Source: JAICLV01 sp036380925 (GTDB lineage Bacteria > Actinomycetota > Actinomycetes > Acidothermales > Acidothermaceae). From it: a stretch of 26,854 nt of DNA. The notes beneath the pieces are model-generated. The model was given only the letters and a program-made list of their open reading frames with translations. It was not told where the DNA came from and ran no database searches. Positions 15,431 to 23,456 of this stretch are shown here, in pieces (within the stretch, counting starts at the first letter, position 1; every line of letters starts with the position of its first letter). The stretch lies in assembly GCA_036380925.1 (NCBI GenBank), contig DASVDW010000067.1, positions 1 through 26,854 on the forward strand, read 5' to 3'. A program made the position numbers and the translations under genes.

Positions 15431-18400
15431 TCACCACTCGACCTGCTGTGCGCGGCGACGGATCACAGTCACCTCGTCGCGCTGATTGCCGGTCGGCCCG
15501 TAGTAGTTGAATCCGTACGTCAGTTGTGCGTATCCGCCCGCCATGTGCGTCGGCTTCATCACCAGCCTCGTCAACGAGTTGTCAGATCCGCCGTGCCAGC
15601 CGGATATCTCGGACTTTGGCGTCATCAAGTGACGGTCCTTCGCGTGGTACATGAACACAGTGCCTGCCGGCATTCGATGGGTCACCACTGCCCGACAGGC
15701 AACAACGCCATTGCGGTTGAACGCTTCGATCCAGTCGTTGTCGGTGACCCCGATCTTCTGCGCGTCGACCGGGCTCATCCAGATCACCGGCCCGCCACGG
15801 AAGAGACGCAGCATGTGCAGGTTGTCCTGGTACTCCGAGTGAATGGACCACTTGGAGTGCGGCGTCAGATACCGCACGGTTATCTCGGGGCGCCCCGGCT
15901 CGCGTAGACCTTGCTCCCCGAAGTGCCGGAGGTAGTTCAGCGGCGGACGGTAGGTCGGCAGAGACTCGCCGTACTCCGCGACCCATTCGTGGTCCAAGTA
16001 AAAATGCATCCGGCCGGTCTGCGTGTGCCACGGCTTCTTGCGCTCGACGTTAACCACGAACGGCGAATAGCGGCGTCCGCCCGACTCGCTTCCCGACCAC
16101 TCCGGCGAGGTGATGACCGCGCGCGGCTGCACCTGCGTGTCGGCGAAGCTGATCTGGTCGTCTGCGCGGTCTTCGGCGAGGTCTGCCAACTTCATGCCGG
16201 TGCGCTCTTCGAGATTCTTCCACCCAAGCACCGCGAGTTTGGCGTTCGTGGTGCCCGACAGTGCGAGGATCGCCTCGGCCAGATGCACATCGCGGGCCAA
16301 CGAGGGGCGACCGTCGGCGATCCCGCCGCGCACCACCCCGTTGGTGCGCCGAAGGTAGTCGACGCCGCTTGTCGGAACCCAGTTCACGCCTTTCGTAGTA
16401 GTGCCCAGGGTGTCGACAAGCGGCCCAAGCGCGCGCATCTTCTCAGCAACCAAGGAAAAATCGCGCTCGACAGTGATGATCTTCGGCATGTTGACGCCTG
16501 GCGTGGGACGAATTCCCTCCGTCTTCCAGTCGACGACCCGACCGCCGGGCTGTGCCAACTCGTCTGCGGAGTCGTGCGCCAACGGCGCCGCGATCACGTC
16601 GGTGCGTTTGCCAAGGTGCTTCGCCGCAAGGCGGGAGAACTCCTCGGCGACGTTGTTGAAGATGTCGAAGTCGGTACGTGCCTCCCACGGTGGTGCGATC
16701 GCGGGATTGAACGAGTGCACGAAGGGATGCATGTCTGTCGATGACAGATCGTACTTCTCATACCACGTCGCGGCCGGCAGCACGATATCGGAGAAGGTGC
16801 AGGAGCTAGTCATCCGAAAGTCGATCGTGGTGAGCAGGTCGAGCTTGCCGCGCGGCGCCTCGTCGTGCCAGTCGACTTCCACGGGGCGCTTCTCAACCGG
16901 TGATTCGTCGGCGCGCACGGCGTCTTCGGCGCCGACTAGATGGCGCAGGAAGTACTCCATGCCCTTCCCAGAGGAGCCCAGCACGTTCGCTCGCCAAATC
17001 GTCATCACCCGCGGGAAGTTCTTCGGGTCGTCGGGGTCTTCGCCCGCGAACCGCAACCGGCCCGCGGCCAACTCGTCGGCCACGTAGTCCGGCACCGCCT
17101 TCCCCACCATGGCGGCGTCGTCGGCGAGGTCGAGCGGATTGCGGTCGAATGCCGGCTGCGTCGGCGTCCAGCCGAGCCGCGAGGCCTGTGCGAGGCAGTC
17201 GGCGAAGGTGCGGTTTTCGAACAGCCCGCGTCCGAGGGGGCTGCTGAGCTCGTCGGCGCCAAACGTCTCGTACCGCCACTGGTCGGTGTGCAAGTAGAAG
17301 AACGACCCTCCGGTCATGTGCCTGGTCGGCCGCTGCCAGTCAAAGGCAAAGGCGGTGGTGAACCAGCCGGTGAGCGGGCGCACCTTCTCCTGGCCGACGT
17401 AGTGCGCCCAGCCGCCGCCGTTCACACCCTGCGTGCCGCACAACATGATGAGCGTGAAGAACGTCCGGTAGATCTGGTCGGAGTGGTACCAGTGGTTGGT
17501 GCCCGCGCCCATCGTGATCATCGAGCGCCCGCGGGTCAGCTCGGCGTTGCGCGCGAATTCGCGGGCCACCCGGGCCGCTGCGGCAGCAGGCACCGCGGTG
17601 ATCGCCTCTTGCCAGGCAGGCGTGTAGGGGTGCAAGTCGTCGTAACCCGAGGGCCACACCCCTGGCAATCCGTCACGGGGCACGGCGTATTGCGCCATCA
17701 GCAAGTCGAACACCGTGGTGACCAGCTTGTTGGCGACGCGTGTGACCGGCACGCCACGCGTGATCACGTCGCCGCCTTCGGTTGAACCGATGTCGAAGCG
17801 CGGCAGGTCGACAGGGACCGCCTCGGTGTGCCGACCGTACAACGTGAGCGCGGGGTTGATGTCCTCCAAATCGAGGTTCCACTTGCCGACGCCGCTCTCG
17901 CCGTATCGAAATCCGAGCGAGCCGTTGGGCACCCGTGGCAGCCACTTCTCGTTGTCGAGAACCACCGTCTTGTGCGCCGCAGCCTCGACGGCGGCGTCGT
18001 CACCGCCCAGATCGGCTGCGGTGAGGAAGCCATCGGGAACGTAGGAGTCACCGTGCTCGCGCAAGGTGACGAGAAACGGCAGGTCGGTGTAGGTCTTGGC
18101 GTAGTCGGTGAAGTACGGCACGCTGCGATCGCGATAGAACTCCGACAAGATGACATGGCCCATCGCCATCGCGAGCGCGGCGTCGGTGCCCGGGTTCGCA
18201 GGGAGCCAGTCGTCGGCGAACTTGGTGTGGTCGGAGTAGTCGGGGCTGACCACGACCACCTTTTGACCCTTGTAGCGCGCTTCGGTCATGAAGTGCGCGT
18301 CCGGCGTCCGGGTGATCGGCAGGTTGGTGCCCCAGATGATGAGGTACGAGGAGTTCCACCAATCACCGGACTCAGGGACGTCGGTCTGGTCGCCGAACAC

Positions 18401-19219
18401 TTGCGGAGAGGCAGGGGGCAGGTCGGCGTACCAGTCGTAAAACGACAGAATGGTGCCGCCGATCATCGACAGGAAACGCGTTCCGGCCGCATACGACACC
18501 TGAGACATCGCGGGAATCGGCGTGAAGCCGACGACCCGGTCAGGCCCGAACTCTTTGACGGTGTGCACATGCGCCGCGGCGATGAGCTCGTTGACCTCCG
18601 GCCAGGTGGAGCGGACGAAGCCGCCCTTGCCGCGCATCGACTTGTAGCTGCGGGTCTTGTCGGGGTCGGCGACGATCTCCGCCCAGGCCGCGACCGGGTC
18701 GCCCAGCCGGTTGCGCGCCTCGCGCCACAGCTGCAGCAACGGCGCGCGCACATACGGATAGCGCACCCGTGACGGCGAGTACGTGTACCAGGAGAAGGAG
18801 GCGCCGCGAGGGCATCCTCGCGGCTCATACTCGGGCGAGTCCGGGCCGACCGACGGATAGTCCGTCTGCTGCGTCTCCCATGTGATGATGCCGTCTTTGA
18901 CGTACACCTTCCACGAGCACGACCCGGTGCAGTTGACACCGTGCGTGGAGCGCACCACCCGGTCGTGCCGCCACCGCTCCCGATAGAACTCCTCGGCGCC
19001 GCGCCCGTCCACCCGGTGCAGTTCCCGGTGATCGGGCGAGGGTGTGCCAGGCAGGAAAAACTGGGCCTTGCGCAGGAGCGACTCGACCGGTTCCCCGGCG
19101 GGCAGCAGGGGGGCCAACTGCGGCGGCGAGGTGCGAAGCTTGGGATCGACCTGCGTGGTCGGAGTCTCTTCCCCATAGCCGGTGGCCGTCGAGTCTGGCA
19201 TCCGATCGCCCCGCTTCAT
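15431..19219 (-). CDS. narG: Respiratory nitrate reductase alpha subunit (molybdopterin), NarG
   Basis: 1262 residues from the ATG at 19219; TTG 19225 and ATG 19201 are alternatives, and none has a strong ribosome site. It reduces nitrate to nitrite at a bis-MGD molybdenum site. The FS0 cluster motif begins HGVNCTGSCSW (His93, Cys97, Cys101). The Mo-ligand aspartate is Asp266 in YDWYADLPPASPQ. PRGASFSWY, TRTPDAHFM, GGGWAHYVGQEKVRPLTGW and the C-terminal GPTGNQRDEVTVIRRR are all NarG hallmarks. No twin-arginine signal is seen, as usual for cytoplasm-facing NarG. It is the first gene of narGHJI plus the TDT transporter. An inverted repeat and a divergent SufR-like regulator gene lie upstream, suggesting local control. 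Confidence 0.97.
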   Translation of the reverse strand: MKRGDRMPDSTATGYGEETPTTQVDPKLRTSPPQLAPLLPAGEPVESLLRKAQFFLPGTPSPDHRELHRVDGRGAEEFYRERWRHDRVVRSTHGVNCTGSCSWKVYVKDGIITWETQQTDYPSVGPDSPEYEPRGCPRGASFSWYTYSPSRVRYPYVRAPLLQLWREARNRLGDPVAAWAEIVADPDKTRSYKSMRGKGGFVRSTWPEVNELIAAAHVHTVKEFGPDRVVGFTPIPAMSQVSYAAGTRFLSMIGGTILSFYDWYADLPPASPQVFGDQTDVPESGDWWNSSYLIIWGTNLPITRTPDAHFMTEARYKGQKVVVVSPDYSDHTKFADDWLPANPGTDAALAMAMGHVILSEFYRDRSVPYFTDYAKTYTDLPFLVTLREHGDSYVPDGFLTAADLGGDDAAVEAAAHKTVVLDNEKWLPRVPNGSLGFRYGESGVGKWNLDLEDINPALTLYGRHTEAVPVDLPRFDIGSTEGGDVITRGVPVTRVANKLVTTVFDLLMAQYAVPRDGLPGVWPSGYDDLHPYTPAWQEAITAVPAAAAARVAREFARNAELTRGRSMITMGAGTNHWYHSDQIYRTFFTLIMLCGTQGVNGGGWAHYVGQEKVRPLTGWFTTAFAFDWQRPTRHMTGGSFFYLHTDQWRYETFGADELSSPLGRGLFENRTFADCLAQASRLGWTPTQPAFDRNPLDLADDAAMVGKAVPDYVADELAAGRLRFAGEDPDDPKNFPRVMTIWRANVLGSSGKGMEYFLRHLVGAEDAVRADESPVEKRPVEVDWHDEAPRGKLDLLTTIDFRMTSSCTFSDIVLPAATWYEKYDLSSTDMHPFVHSFNPAIAPPWEARTDFDIFNNVAEEFSRLAAKHLGKRTDVIAAPLAHDSADELAQPGGRVVDWKTEGIRPTPGVNMPKIITVERDFSLVAEKMRALGPLVDTLGTTTKGVNWVPTSGVDYLRRTNGVVRGGIADGRPSLARDVHLAEAILALSGTTNAKLAVLGWKNLEERTGMKLADLAEDRADDQISFADTQVQPRAVITSPEWSGSESGGRRYSPFVVNVERKKPWHTQTGRMHFYLDHEWVAEYGESLPTYRPPLNYLRHFGEQGLREPGRPEITVRYLTPHSKWSIHSEYQDNLHMLRLFRGGPVIWMSPVDAQKIGVTDNDWIEAFNRNGVVACRAVVTHRMPAGTVFMYHAKDRHLMTPKSEISGWHGGSDNSLTRLVMKPTHMAGGYAQLTYGFNYYGPTGNQRDEVTVIRRRAQQVEW

Positions 19220-19325
19220 CGTCAAGGACGCACCGCGTCGTCCAACTTGCGATCACGCGAAAACTGTCGCACGGATCTTCACCCGAAACGTACTTGGTCG
19301 GCACCCGTTTTGCTAGAGATCACGA

Positions 19326-19339
19326 GTGGCTTTCGCCAC
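19326..19339. promoter_or_regulatory. Perfect inverted repeat between narG and the SufR-like regulator
   Basis: GTGGC-TTTC-GCCAC has perfect five-base arms. It resembles the palindrome at 25995-26008 at 11 of 14 positions, and more distantly a DosR box. It is placed upstream of both divergent genes, so an operator for narG, for the regulator or for both is plausible. Confidence 0.45.
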
Positions 19340-19352
19340 GTTCTCCCGAACG

Positions 19353-19371
19353 GGTATGTAAAAATAGAGGG
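19353..19371 (+). promoter_or_regulatory. Likely leaderless promoter of the SufR-like regulator
   Basis: GGTATGTAAAAATAGAGGG runs directly into the GTG at 19372. TAAAAA ends about seven bases before the start codon, as at the 10786 start. The GAGGG is too close to serve as a normal ribosome site. The tract resembles one arm (ATGGTAAAAAATAG) of the shared inverted-repeat operator. Confidence 0.4.
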
Positions 19372-20097
19372 GTGAGCACACTGATCGGCGACGCGGGCGA
19401 ACAGCAGGTTCTGGGCGAGAGCCGGCTGCGCGTGCTGACGCTCTTGCAAGACGCCGGCCGACCGCTAGGGGTGGCCGACGTCGCGGCGGTCACCGGGTTG
19501 CACGCTAACACGGCCCGCTTCCACCTCGACGGCCTGGTTGACGCCGGCCTGGTCGACCGCGCCACCGAGAGCAGGGAGCAGCCCGGTCGTCCCCGCGCGC
19601 TGTACACCGCTCGACCAGGCAGCGCGCGAGGTGGCCAGCGCAGCTACCGGCTGCTCGCCGAGATCCTCACCGACTACCTGGCCTCGCACGCAGCACGGCC
19701 GGCGAAGGAAGCGCTCGAGGCGGGGCTGCGGTGGGGGCGGCACCTGGCGAAGACACCGAGTGGGCTGCGTCGCCGCGGTCGTCCGGTCGACCCCGCCGGC
19801 GCCACCCGTCAGCTCGTCGCGATGCTTGACGACGTTGGCTTCGTGCCAGAGGCCAGGACGGTGCGCCGCGAGCGGCAGATCTTGCTGCACCACTGTCCTT
19901 TCCGCGAGGCGGCGATCGAGCACCAAGACGTCGTGTGCGCCGTCCACCTCGGGCTCATGCAAGGGATGCTCACTGAGTTGGAGGCCCCGATCGTGGCCGA
20001 CCGGCTCGATCCGTTTGTCGAGCCCAGCTTGTGTGTCGCGCACCTGCGAGTGAAGGACGACGCGCCGGGCTCGGCTACGAAGCGACCAGGGCAGTAG
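19372..20097 (+). CDS. SufR-like winged-helix regulator with putative Fe-S cysteines
   Basis: 241 residues from a GTG at 19372. An ArsR/SufR-type winged helix occupies about residues 10-75 (SRLRVLTLLQDAG, VADVAAVTGLHANTARFHLDGLVDAGLVDR, GRPRALY). A C-terminal sensor domain carries three cysteines at 175 (HHCPF), 189 (VVCAVHLG) and 221 (SLCVAHL). Number and spacing resemble SufR-family regulators, which bind an Fe-S cluster and respond to iron, oxidation or NO. It diverges from narG, so it is the best candidate in the window for local control of nitrate reductase and perhaps the NO-related genes. It overlaps the 3' end of the convergent CopD-like gene by 23 bases. The effector is unknown. Confidence 0.82.
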   Translation: MSTLIGDAGEQQVLGESRLRVLTLLQDAGRPLGVADVAAVTGLHANTARFHLDGLVDAGLVDRATESREQPGRPRALYTARPGSARGGQRSYRLLAEILTDYLASHAARPAKEALEAGLRWGRHLAKTPSGLRRRGRPVDPAGATRQLVAMLDDVGFVPEARTVRRERQILLHHCPFREAAIEHQDVVCAVHLGLMQGMLTELEAPIVADRLDPFVEPSLCVAHLRVKDDAPGSATKRPGQ

Positions 20098-20515
20098 CGA
20101 GTAGAACGATCACGCAAGACCCGATCAGCGACCCGAGCGCCAGCGCGCGGGCCAACGCCAGCCGCCCGGTGCCGTGCGCCCATCCGTGCAGACCCGACAA
20201 CAGCATGACGGCCACGAAGACGGCCAGCTTCGCCGACAATGTGCGTCCGTAGCCCGGCTGCGCCAGCGTGTTCCAGCTGACGCCGTGCTCGACCGCCAGC
20301 CCGATGCCGCTGCCGACCTGCAGGGGAATGAAAACGGCCAGGGTGTACAGGCCGAAACGTCGCCCGATGGTCGACGTCAGCGATGCCCGCAGTTCCGCGG
20401 GCAGCCGGCGGCGCAGCACGGGAAGCAATAGCGCGCTCAACGTCAGCTGACCGCCCACCCACACCGCGGCGGACAGCACGTGCACAAAGCGCAGCAGCGA
20501 CCACCACGAGACCAT
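20075..20515 (-). CDS. CopD-like small membrane protein
   Basis: 146 residues with four transmembrane helices. The N-terminal segment LLRFVHVLSAAVWVGGQLTL has the helix-embedded histidine and WVGG motif common to CopD/YcnJ-type proteins. Further histidines occur in AVEHGVSW and LHGWAHGTG. Family members move copper or act as b-type haem membrane proteins. It starts 15 bases after nirK with a GAAGG site, so it is probably cotranscribed with the copper enzyme and could help supply copper. Haem binding is an alternative. Confidence 0.76.
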   Translation of the reverse strand: MVSWWSLLRFVHVLSAAVWVGGQLTLSALLLPVLRRRLPAELRASLTSTIGRRFGLYTLAVFIPLQVGSGIGLAVEHGVSWNTLAQPGYGRTLSAKLAVFVAVMLLSGLHGWAHGTGRLALARALALGSLIGSCVIVLLATALVAS

Positions 20516-20530
20516 CGCGACGCGCCTTCG

Positions 20531-23068
20531 CTAGCTGCTGACCTGAAATGCGCCCGAGGCGCCCATCACGGCGTCGGCCATGGCGTGTGTCAAGAAGGGA
20601 TAGGAGCCGGGCTGGGTGAACGTCAGCTCGACGAAGCCTCCGTCGCCTGGATCGACCGGCAGCGTTTGTCCGCCGCCCATCGCCGCGTCGCCAGCACGCA
20701 AGGTGTAGGCGCCGTCGAGATACACCGAGTCAAACGGCGCGCCCACGACGTGGAACGCGAACGCTCTCGTCGGTCCGGCGTCAACGAACCAGACCCGAAC
20801 TCGCTGATTGACCTTCGCCTGCAGCGGCGCGTGTTGATACGCGAACGGAAAGCCGTTGAAAACCACGGCGTCTGGCTTGTCGGCGAGCATCTTCGCGTAG
20901 TCGCCGACCCCGCCTTCCGGTCCGAAGAACAACTCCGAGCCGACGAGCACGTATTGGGTCGAGACCACGGGCAGATCTGGTGGATCGACAATCAGCGCAC
21001 CGTACATTCCGTTGCCCATGTGCATGAGCATAGGTTCGACGCTGCAGTGGTAGAGCCAGGCGCCGGCGTACCTGGCGACGAACTGGTAGGTGTGCGTCGC
21101 GCCTGGCGCGATCGGCGTCATGACCGCGGCGGGTGGCCCTTCCTCGGCGTGAAAGTCGAGATTGTGCGTCATCTGCGTGTCGTTGACAACGGTGACGTTG
21201 AAGGTGTCGCCGACCCTACCGTGCAACACAGGGCCTGGAACAGTGCCGTCGAACGTCCACATCGTCTGGGTGACTCCCGGCGCCACCGGCAACTTCACGT
21301 CCTTGATGTGCCACGTGACGTCATGAACGGCGCCTGCGCCAACGGGCGGAAGCGTCGCGTCGAACGGCCGCCAACCCGACGGCGGACTGCCGGCAAGATC
21401 GGGCGACACCGCGTCCGGCTCGTCTGACGCCGAGGGAGCCGCCATGCCGGGCATGCCCGCCATGCCCGCCGCGCCCGCCGCGCCGACCGCTGAAGTCGAA
21501 GCGGCCGCGGGCGCAACCACAATCTTCATCGTCATCCCGGCGGCCCGATGGCCGGGAACGGTGCACCAGCCGTCGAGAGACTTGGTGATGACTCCCGCGT
21601 CGAGCACCACGGTCTGGCCTGGCTTCAACAGCGGGGTGTGCGCGCCGTTCGAAAGCCGCACGTCATGTCGCATGCTCCCGTCGTTGGCGACGTGCAGCAG
21701 CAGACGCGTACCTGCCTTCACGGTCACCGTCGACGGTGAGATTCGCATCTCTCGCAGCGAGATCGCCACGCCCGTCGTCGATCCGTCCGCGCTGACGCTG
21801 GGAACGACGGGCGAGGAACTCGGCTGAGACGTGTTGCCGCTGTTCGCGAACGCGATCGAGGCCACCAGCACGACGACGCCGATGACCGCGCCTGCGGCCG
21901 CGGGCGAGGTCAGTCGCGAGCGCCACCGCGCCGCTCGTCCGTCGCTGTCACCCGACCGCGCCGCCATCGCCTCGGACGACGTGCCAGCACGCGACCGCAC
22001 GAAGAGCAACGAGGTCGCCGTTCCGGCGATGAAGGCCAGCAGCGCGATCACGTTCGCGATGCCGCCGGAGCGCCACGCGACATCCGACGAAAACGCGTCG
22101 CCCCCGAGCACCCGCACGACCAGTGACAAGTGCAGCAGCGCCAGGGGCAGGTATAGCACCGGGCGATACTGGAACGGACGGCGCAACACCGACGGCGCGA
22201 TCACCGGCGCGTGCGCGAAAACCATCGACATCACGAATCCGAGAAAGACCGCGTGCAGCTGCGCGTCGTACACGGCGTCATCGACGTGGAAGCCGTAACC
22301 GAGCCACAACACTCCACCGATGGCGAGCCAGCCGTAGCCCGCGAGGAGTCCGACCGCCATGAACCGGGTCAGACCGCGCTGCCGAACGGTGCGCCGAGCC
22401 AGGTCGCACACCAGCAGCCACCCGGCCAGCGCGATCAAGGCGCCGCCGCTCACGCGCATGCCCGCGTCGTCCGAGAAGATCGACACGACCGCGCCAACGA
22501 CGAAAACACCGACTATCGCGACGAGCGCGTGACGCGCGGCCTGGGAGATCTGAAGCAGGCGCGACAGCTCAAGGCGTTCAGCGACGATCGTGATGACGAG
22601 AAAAGCGGCGAGCCACGGCACGAGCCGCGCGATGTCACGGTTCGCCAGCCACAGCGCGGTGGCCACCACCCACCCGACGGCGGCCACGCCCATCAACGTG
22701 TTGTGCGTGGAGCGCTGCACGCGGTGCAGCGCCATGTAGACCACCGTGAGGACGGCTCCGCCGACGAGCAGCAATCCCTTTCCGAGCACGGCCGGCGCGC
22801 CGAAGACAAGTGCGATCGACCCTACGGCCGACGCGACTGGCGCGCCCCACGCCCAAGCCGATCGCAGCGCGACCGCGCGCTCGACGGCGATCATCGTGCC
22901 CAGGAAGCCCAAGCTCATCAGGATCCCGTGGTCGTCGGCGGACGACGTGTCGGCGGGCAGCGAGTACCCGAGACGAGCCAGACCGCCCCACAGCCCGAAC
23001 AGCATCACGACGACGCCGGCCGGCAACAGCAACAGGCCGAGGCGGCGCGGCGACGGCAGGTGGCTCAA
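20531..23068 (-). CDS. nirK: Copper nitrite reductase fused to an N-terminal membrane domain and cupredoxin
   Basis: 845 residues if started at the TTG at 23068, which overlaps the sufT stop; GTG 23122 and 23134 are alternatives. Residues 5-355 form about ten membrane helices with histidines (ADDHGILMS, AQLHAVFLGFVMSMVFAHAP), NnrS-like in style. One more helix lies near 387-407. A cupredoxin domain (about 425-520) has type 1 copper ligands His468, Cys502, His507 and Met512. After a Met-rich linker (GMAGMPGM) comes a two-domain CuNIR. Its type 1 ligands are His635, Cys675, His683 and Met688; type 2 ligands are His640, His674 and His828; catalytic Asp638 and His773 are also kept. The enzyme should reduce nitrite to NO on the outer face, with the cupredoxin as a built-in electron donor. 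Ligand assignment follows comparison with Achromobacter-type NirK. Confidence 0.9.
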   Translation of the reverse strand: MSHLPSPRRLGLLLLPAGVVVMLFGLWGGLARLGYSLPADTSSADDHGILMSLGFLGTMIAVERAVALRSAWAWGAPVASAVGSIALVFGAPAVLGKGLLLVGGAVLTVVYMALHRVQRSTHNTLMGVAAVGWVVATALWLANRDIARLVPWLAAFLVITIVAERLELSRLLQISQAARHALVAIVGVFVVGAVVSIFSDDAGMRVSGGALIALAGWLLVCDLARRTVRQRGLTRFMAVGLLAGYGWLAIGGVLWLGYGFHVDDAVYDAQLHAVFLGFVMSMVFAHAPVIAPSVLRRPFQYRPVLYLPLALLHLSLVVRVLGGDAFSSDVAWRSGGIANVIALLAFIAGTATSLLFVRSRAGTSSEAMAARSGDSDGRAARWRSRLTSPAAAGAVIGVVVLVASIAFANSGNTSQPSSSPVVPSVSADGSTTGVAISLREMRISPSTVTVKAGTRLLLHVANDGSMRHDVRLSNGAHTPLLKPGQTVVLDAGVITKSLDGWCTVPGHRAAGMTMKIVVAPAAASTSAVGAAGAAGMAGMPGMAAPSASDEPDAVSPDLAGSPPSGWRPFDATLPPVGAGAVHDVTWHIKDVKLPVAPGVTQTMWTFDGTVPGPVLHGRVGDTFNVTVVNDTQMTHNLDFHAEEGPPAAVMTPIAPGATHTYQFVARYAGAWLYHCSVEPMLMHMGNGMYGALIVDPPDLPVVSTQYVLVGSELFFGPEGGVGDYAKMLADKPDAVVFNGFPFAYQHAPLQAKVNQRVRVWFVDAGPTRAFAFHVVGAPFDSVYLDGAYTLRAGDAAMGGGQTLPVDPGDGGFVELTFTQPGSYPFLTHAMADAVMGASGAFQVSS

Positions 23069-23394
23069 CCGCGCCAACCCAGCTGCCGCTTCGCCGCGTC
23101 GGTCATCGCGGCGGGGCCCCACGGAGGCTCCCACACCAGGTCAACGCTCACCGCGCGCACCGCCGGGAAACGGCGCAGGCAACCATTTATCTCGTCCTCG
23201 AGGTAACCGCCGAGCGGGCACCCGGGGGTGGTCAACGTCATAGTGATCGCGACGTCGCCATCAGAGCCGATCGCGACGTCGTACACCAAGCCGAGGTCGA
23301 CGATGTTCACGCCCAGCTCTGGGTCGATCACCTCGTGCAGCGCCTCGAGCACGGCGTCGCCATCGACGGCGTCGAGCCATTGCAATGCGTCCAC
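23065..23394 (-). CDS. SufT/MIP18-family (DUF59) Fe-S assembly protein
   Basis: 109 residues with the DUF59 pattern DAVLEALHEVIDPELGVNIVDLGLVYDV, then MTLTTPGCPLGGYLEDEI with the conserved cysteine, and VDLVWEPPWGP. Members such as SufT and PaaD help mature Fe-S proteins. The GTG start at 23394 is preceded by GGTGGGTG. Its stop overlaps the start of the nirK fusion, so the two are translationally coupled. NirK needs copper, not Fe-S, so the partner may be another protein damaged by NO. The upstream 62-base gap holds a copy of the shared operator. Confidence 0.88.
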   Translation of the reverse strand: MDALQWLDAVDGDAVLEALHEVIDPELGVNIVDLGLVYDVAIGSDGDVAITMTLTTPGCPLGGYLEDEINGCLRRFPAVRAVSVDLVWEPPWGPAAMTDAAKRQLGWRG

Positions 23395-23427
23395 GATGAT
23401 GCACCCACCCTTCCGACGATCCGCGGA

Positions 23428-23452
23428 TTAATACTATCGCGTTCGTCAGAAA
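23428..23452. promoter_or_regulatory. Degenerate copy of the shared operator upstream of sufT-nirK
   Basis: TTAATACTAT, a CGCG spacer and TTCGTCAGAAA match the hemerythrin-gene operator in spacing and at the outer positions. On the minus strand, CGAACGCGATAGTATTAAT matches the 25932-25958 site at 13 of 20 aligned bases. TAGTAT would serve as -10 for sufT. It is weaker than the other sites. Confidence 0.4.
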
Positions 23453-23456
23453 GGAA

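Noticed and set aside
15431..19219. Formate dehydrogenase or periplasmic nitrate reductase as identity of the large molybdoenzyme
   Set aside because: The HGVNCTGSC motif, the Asp Mo ligand region and the narHJI partners fix it as membrane-bound respiratory NarG.
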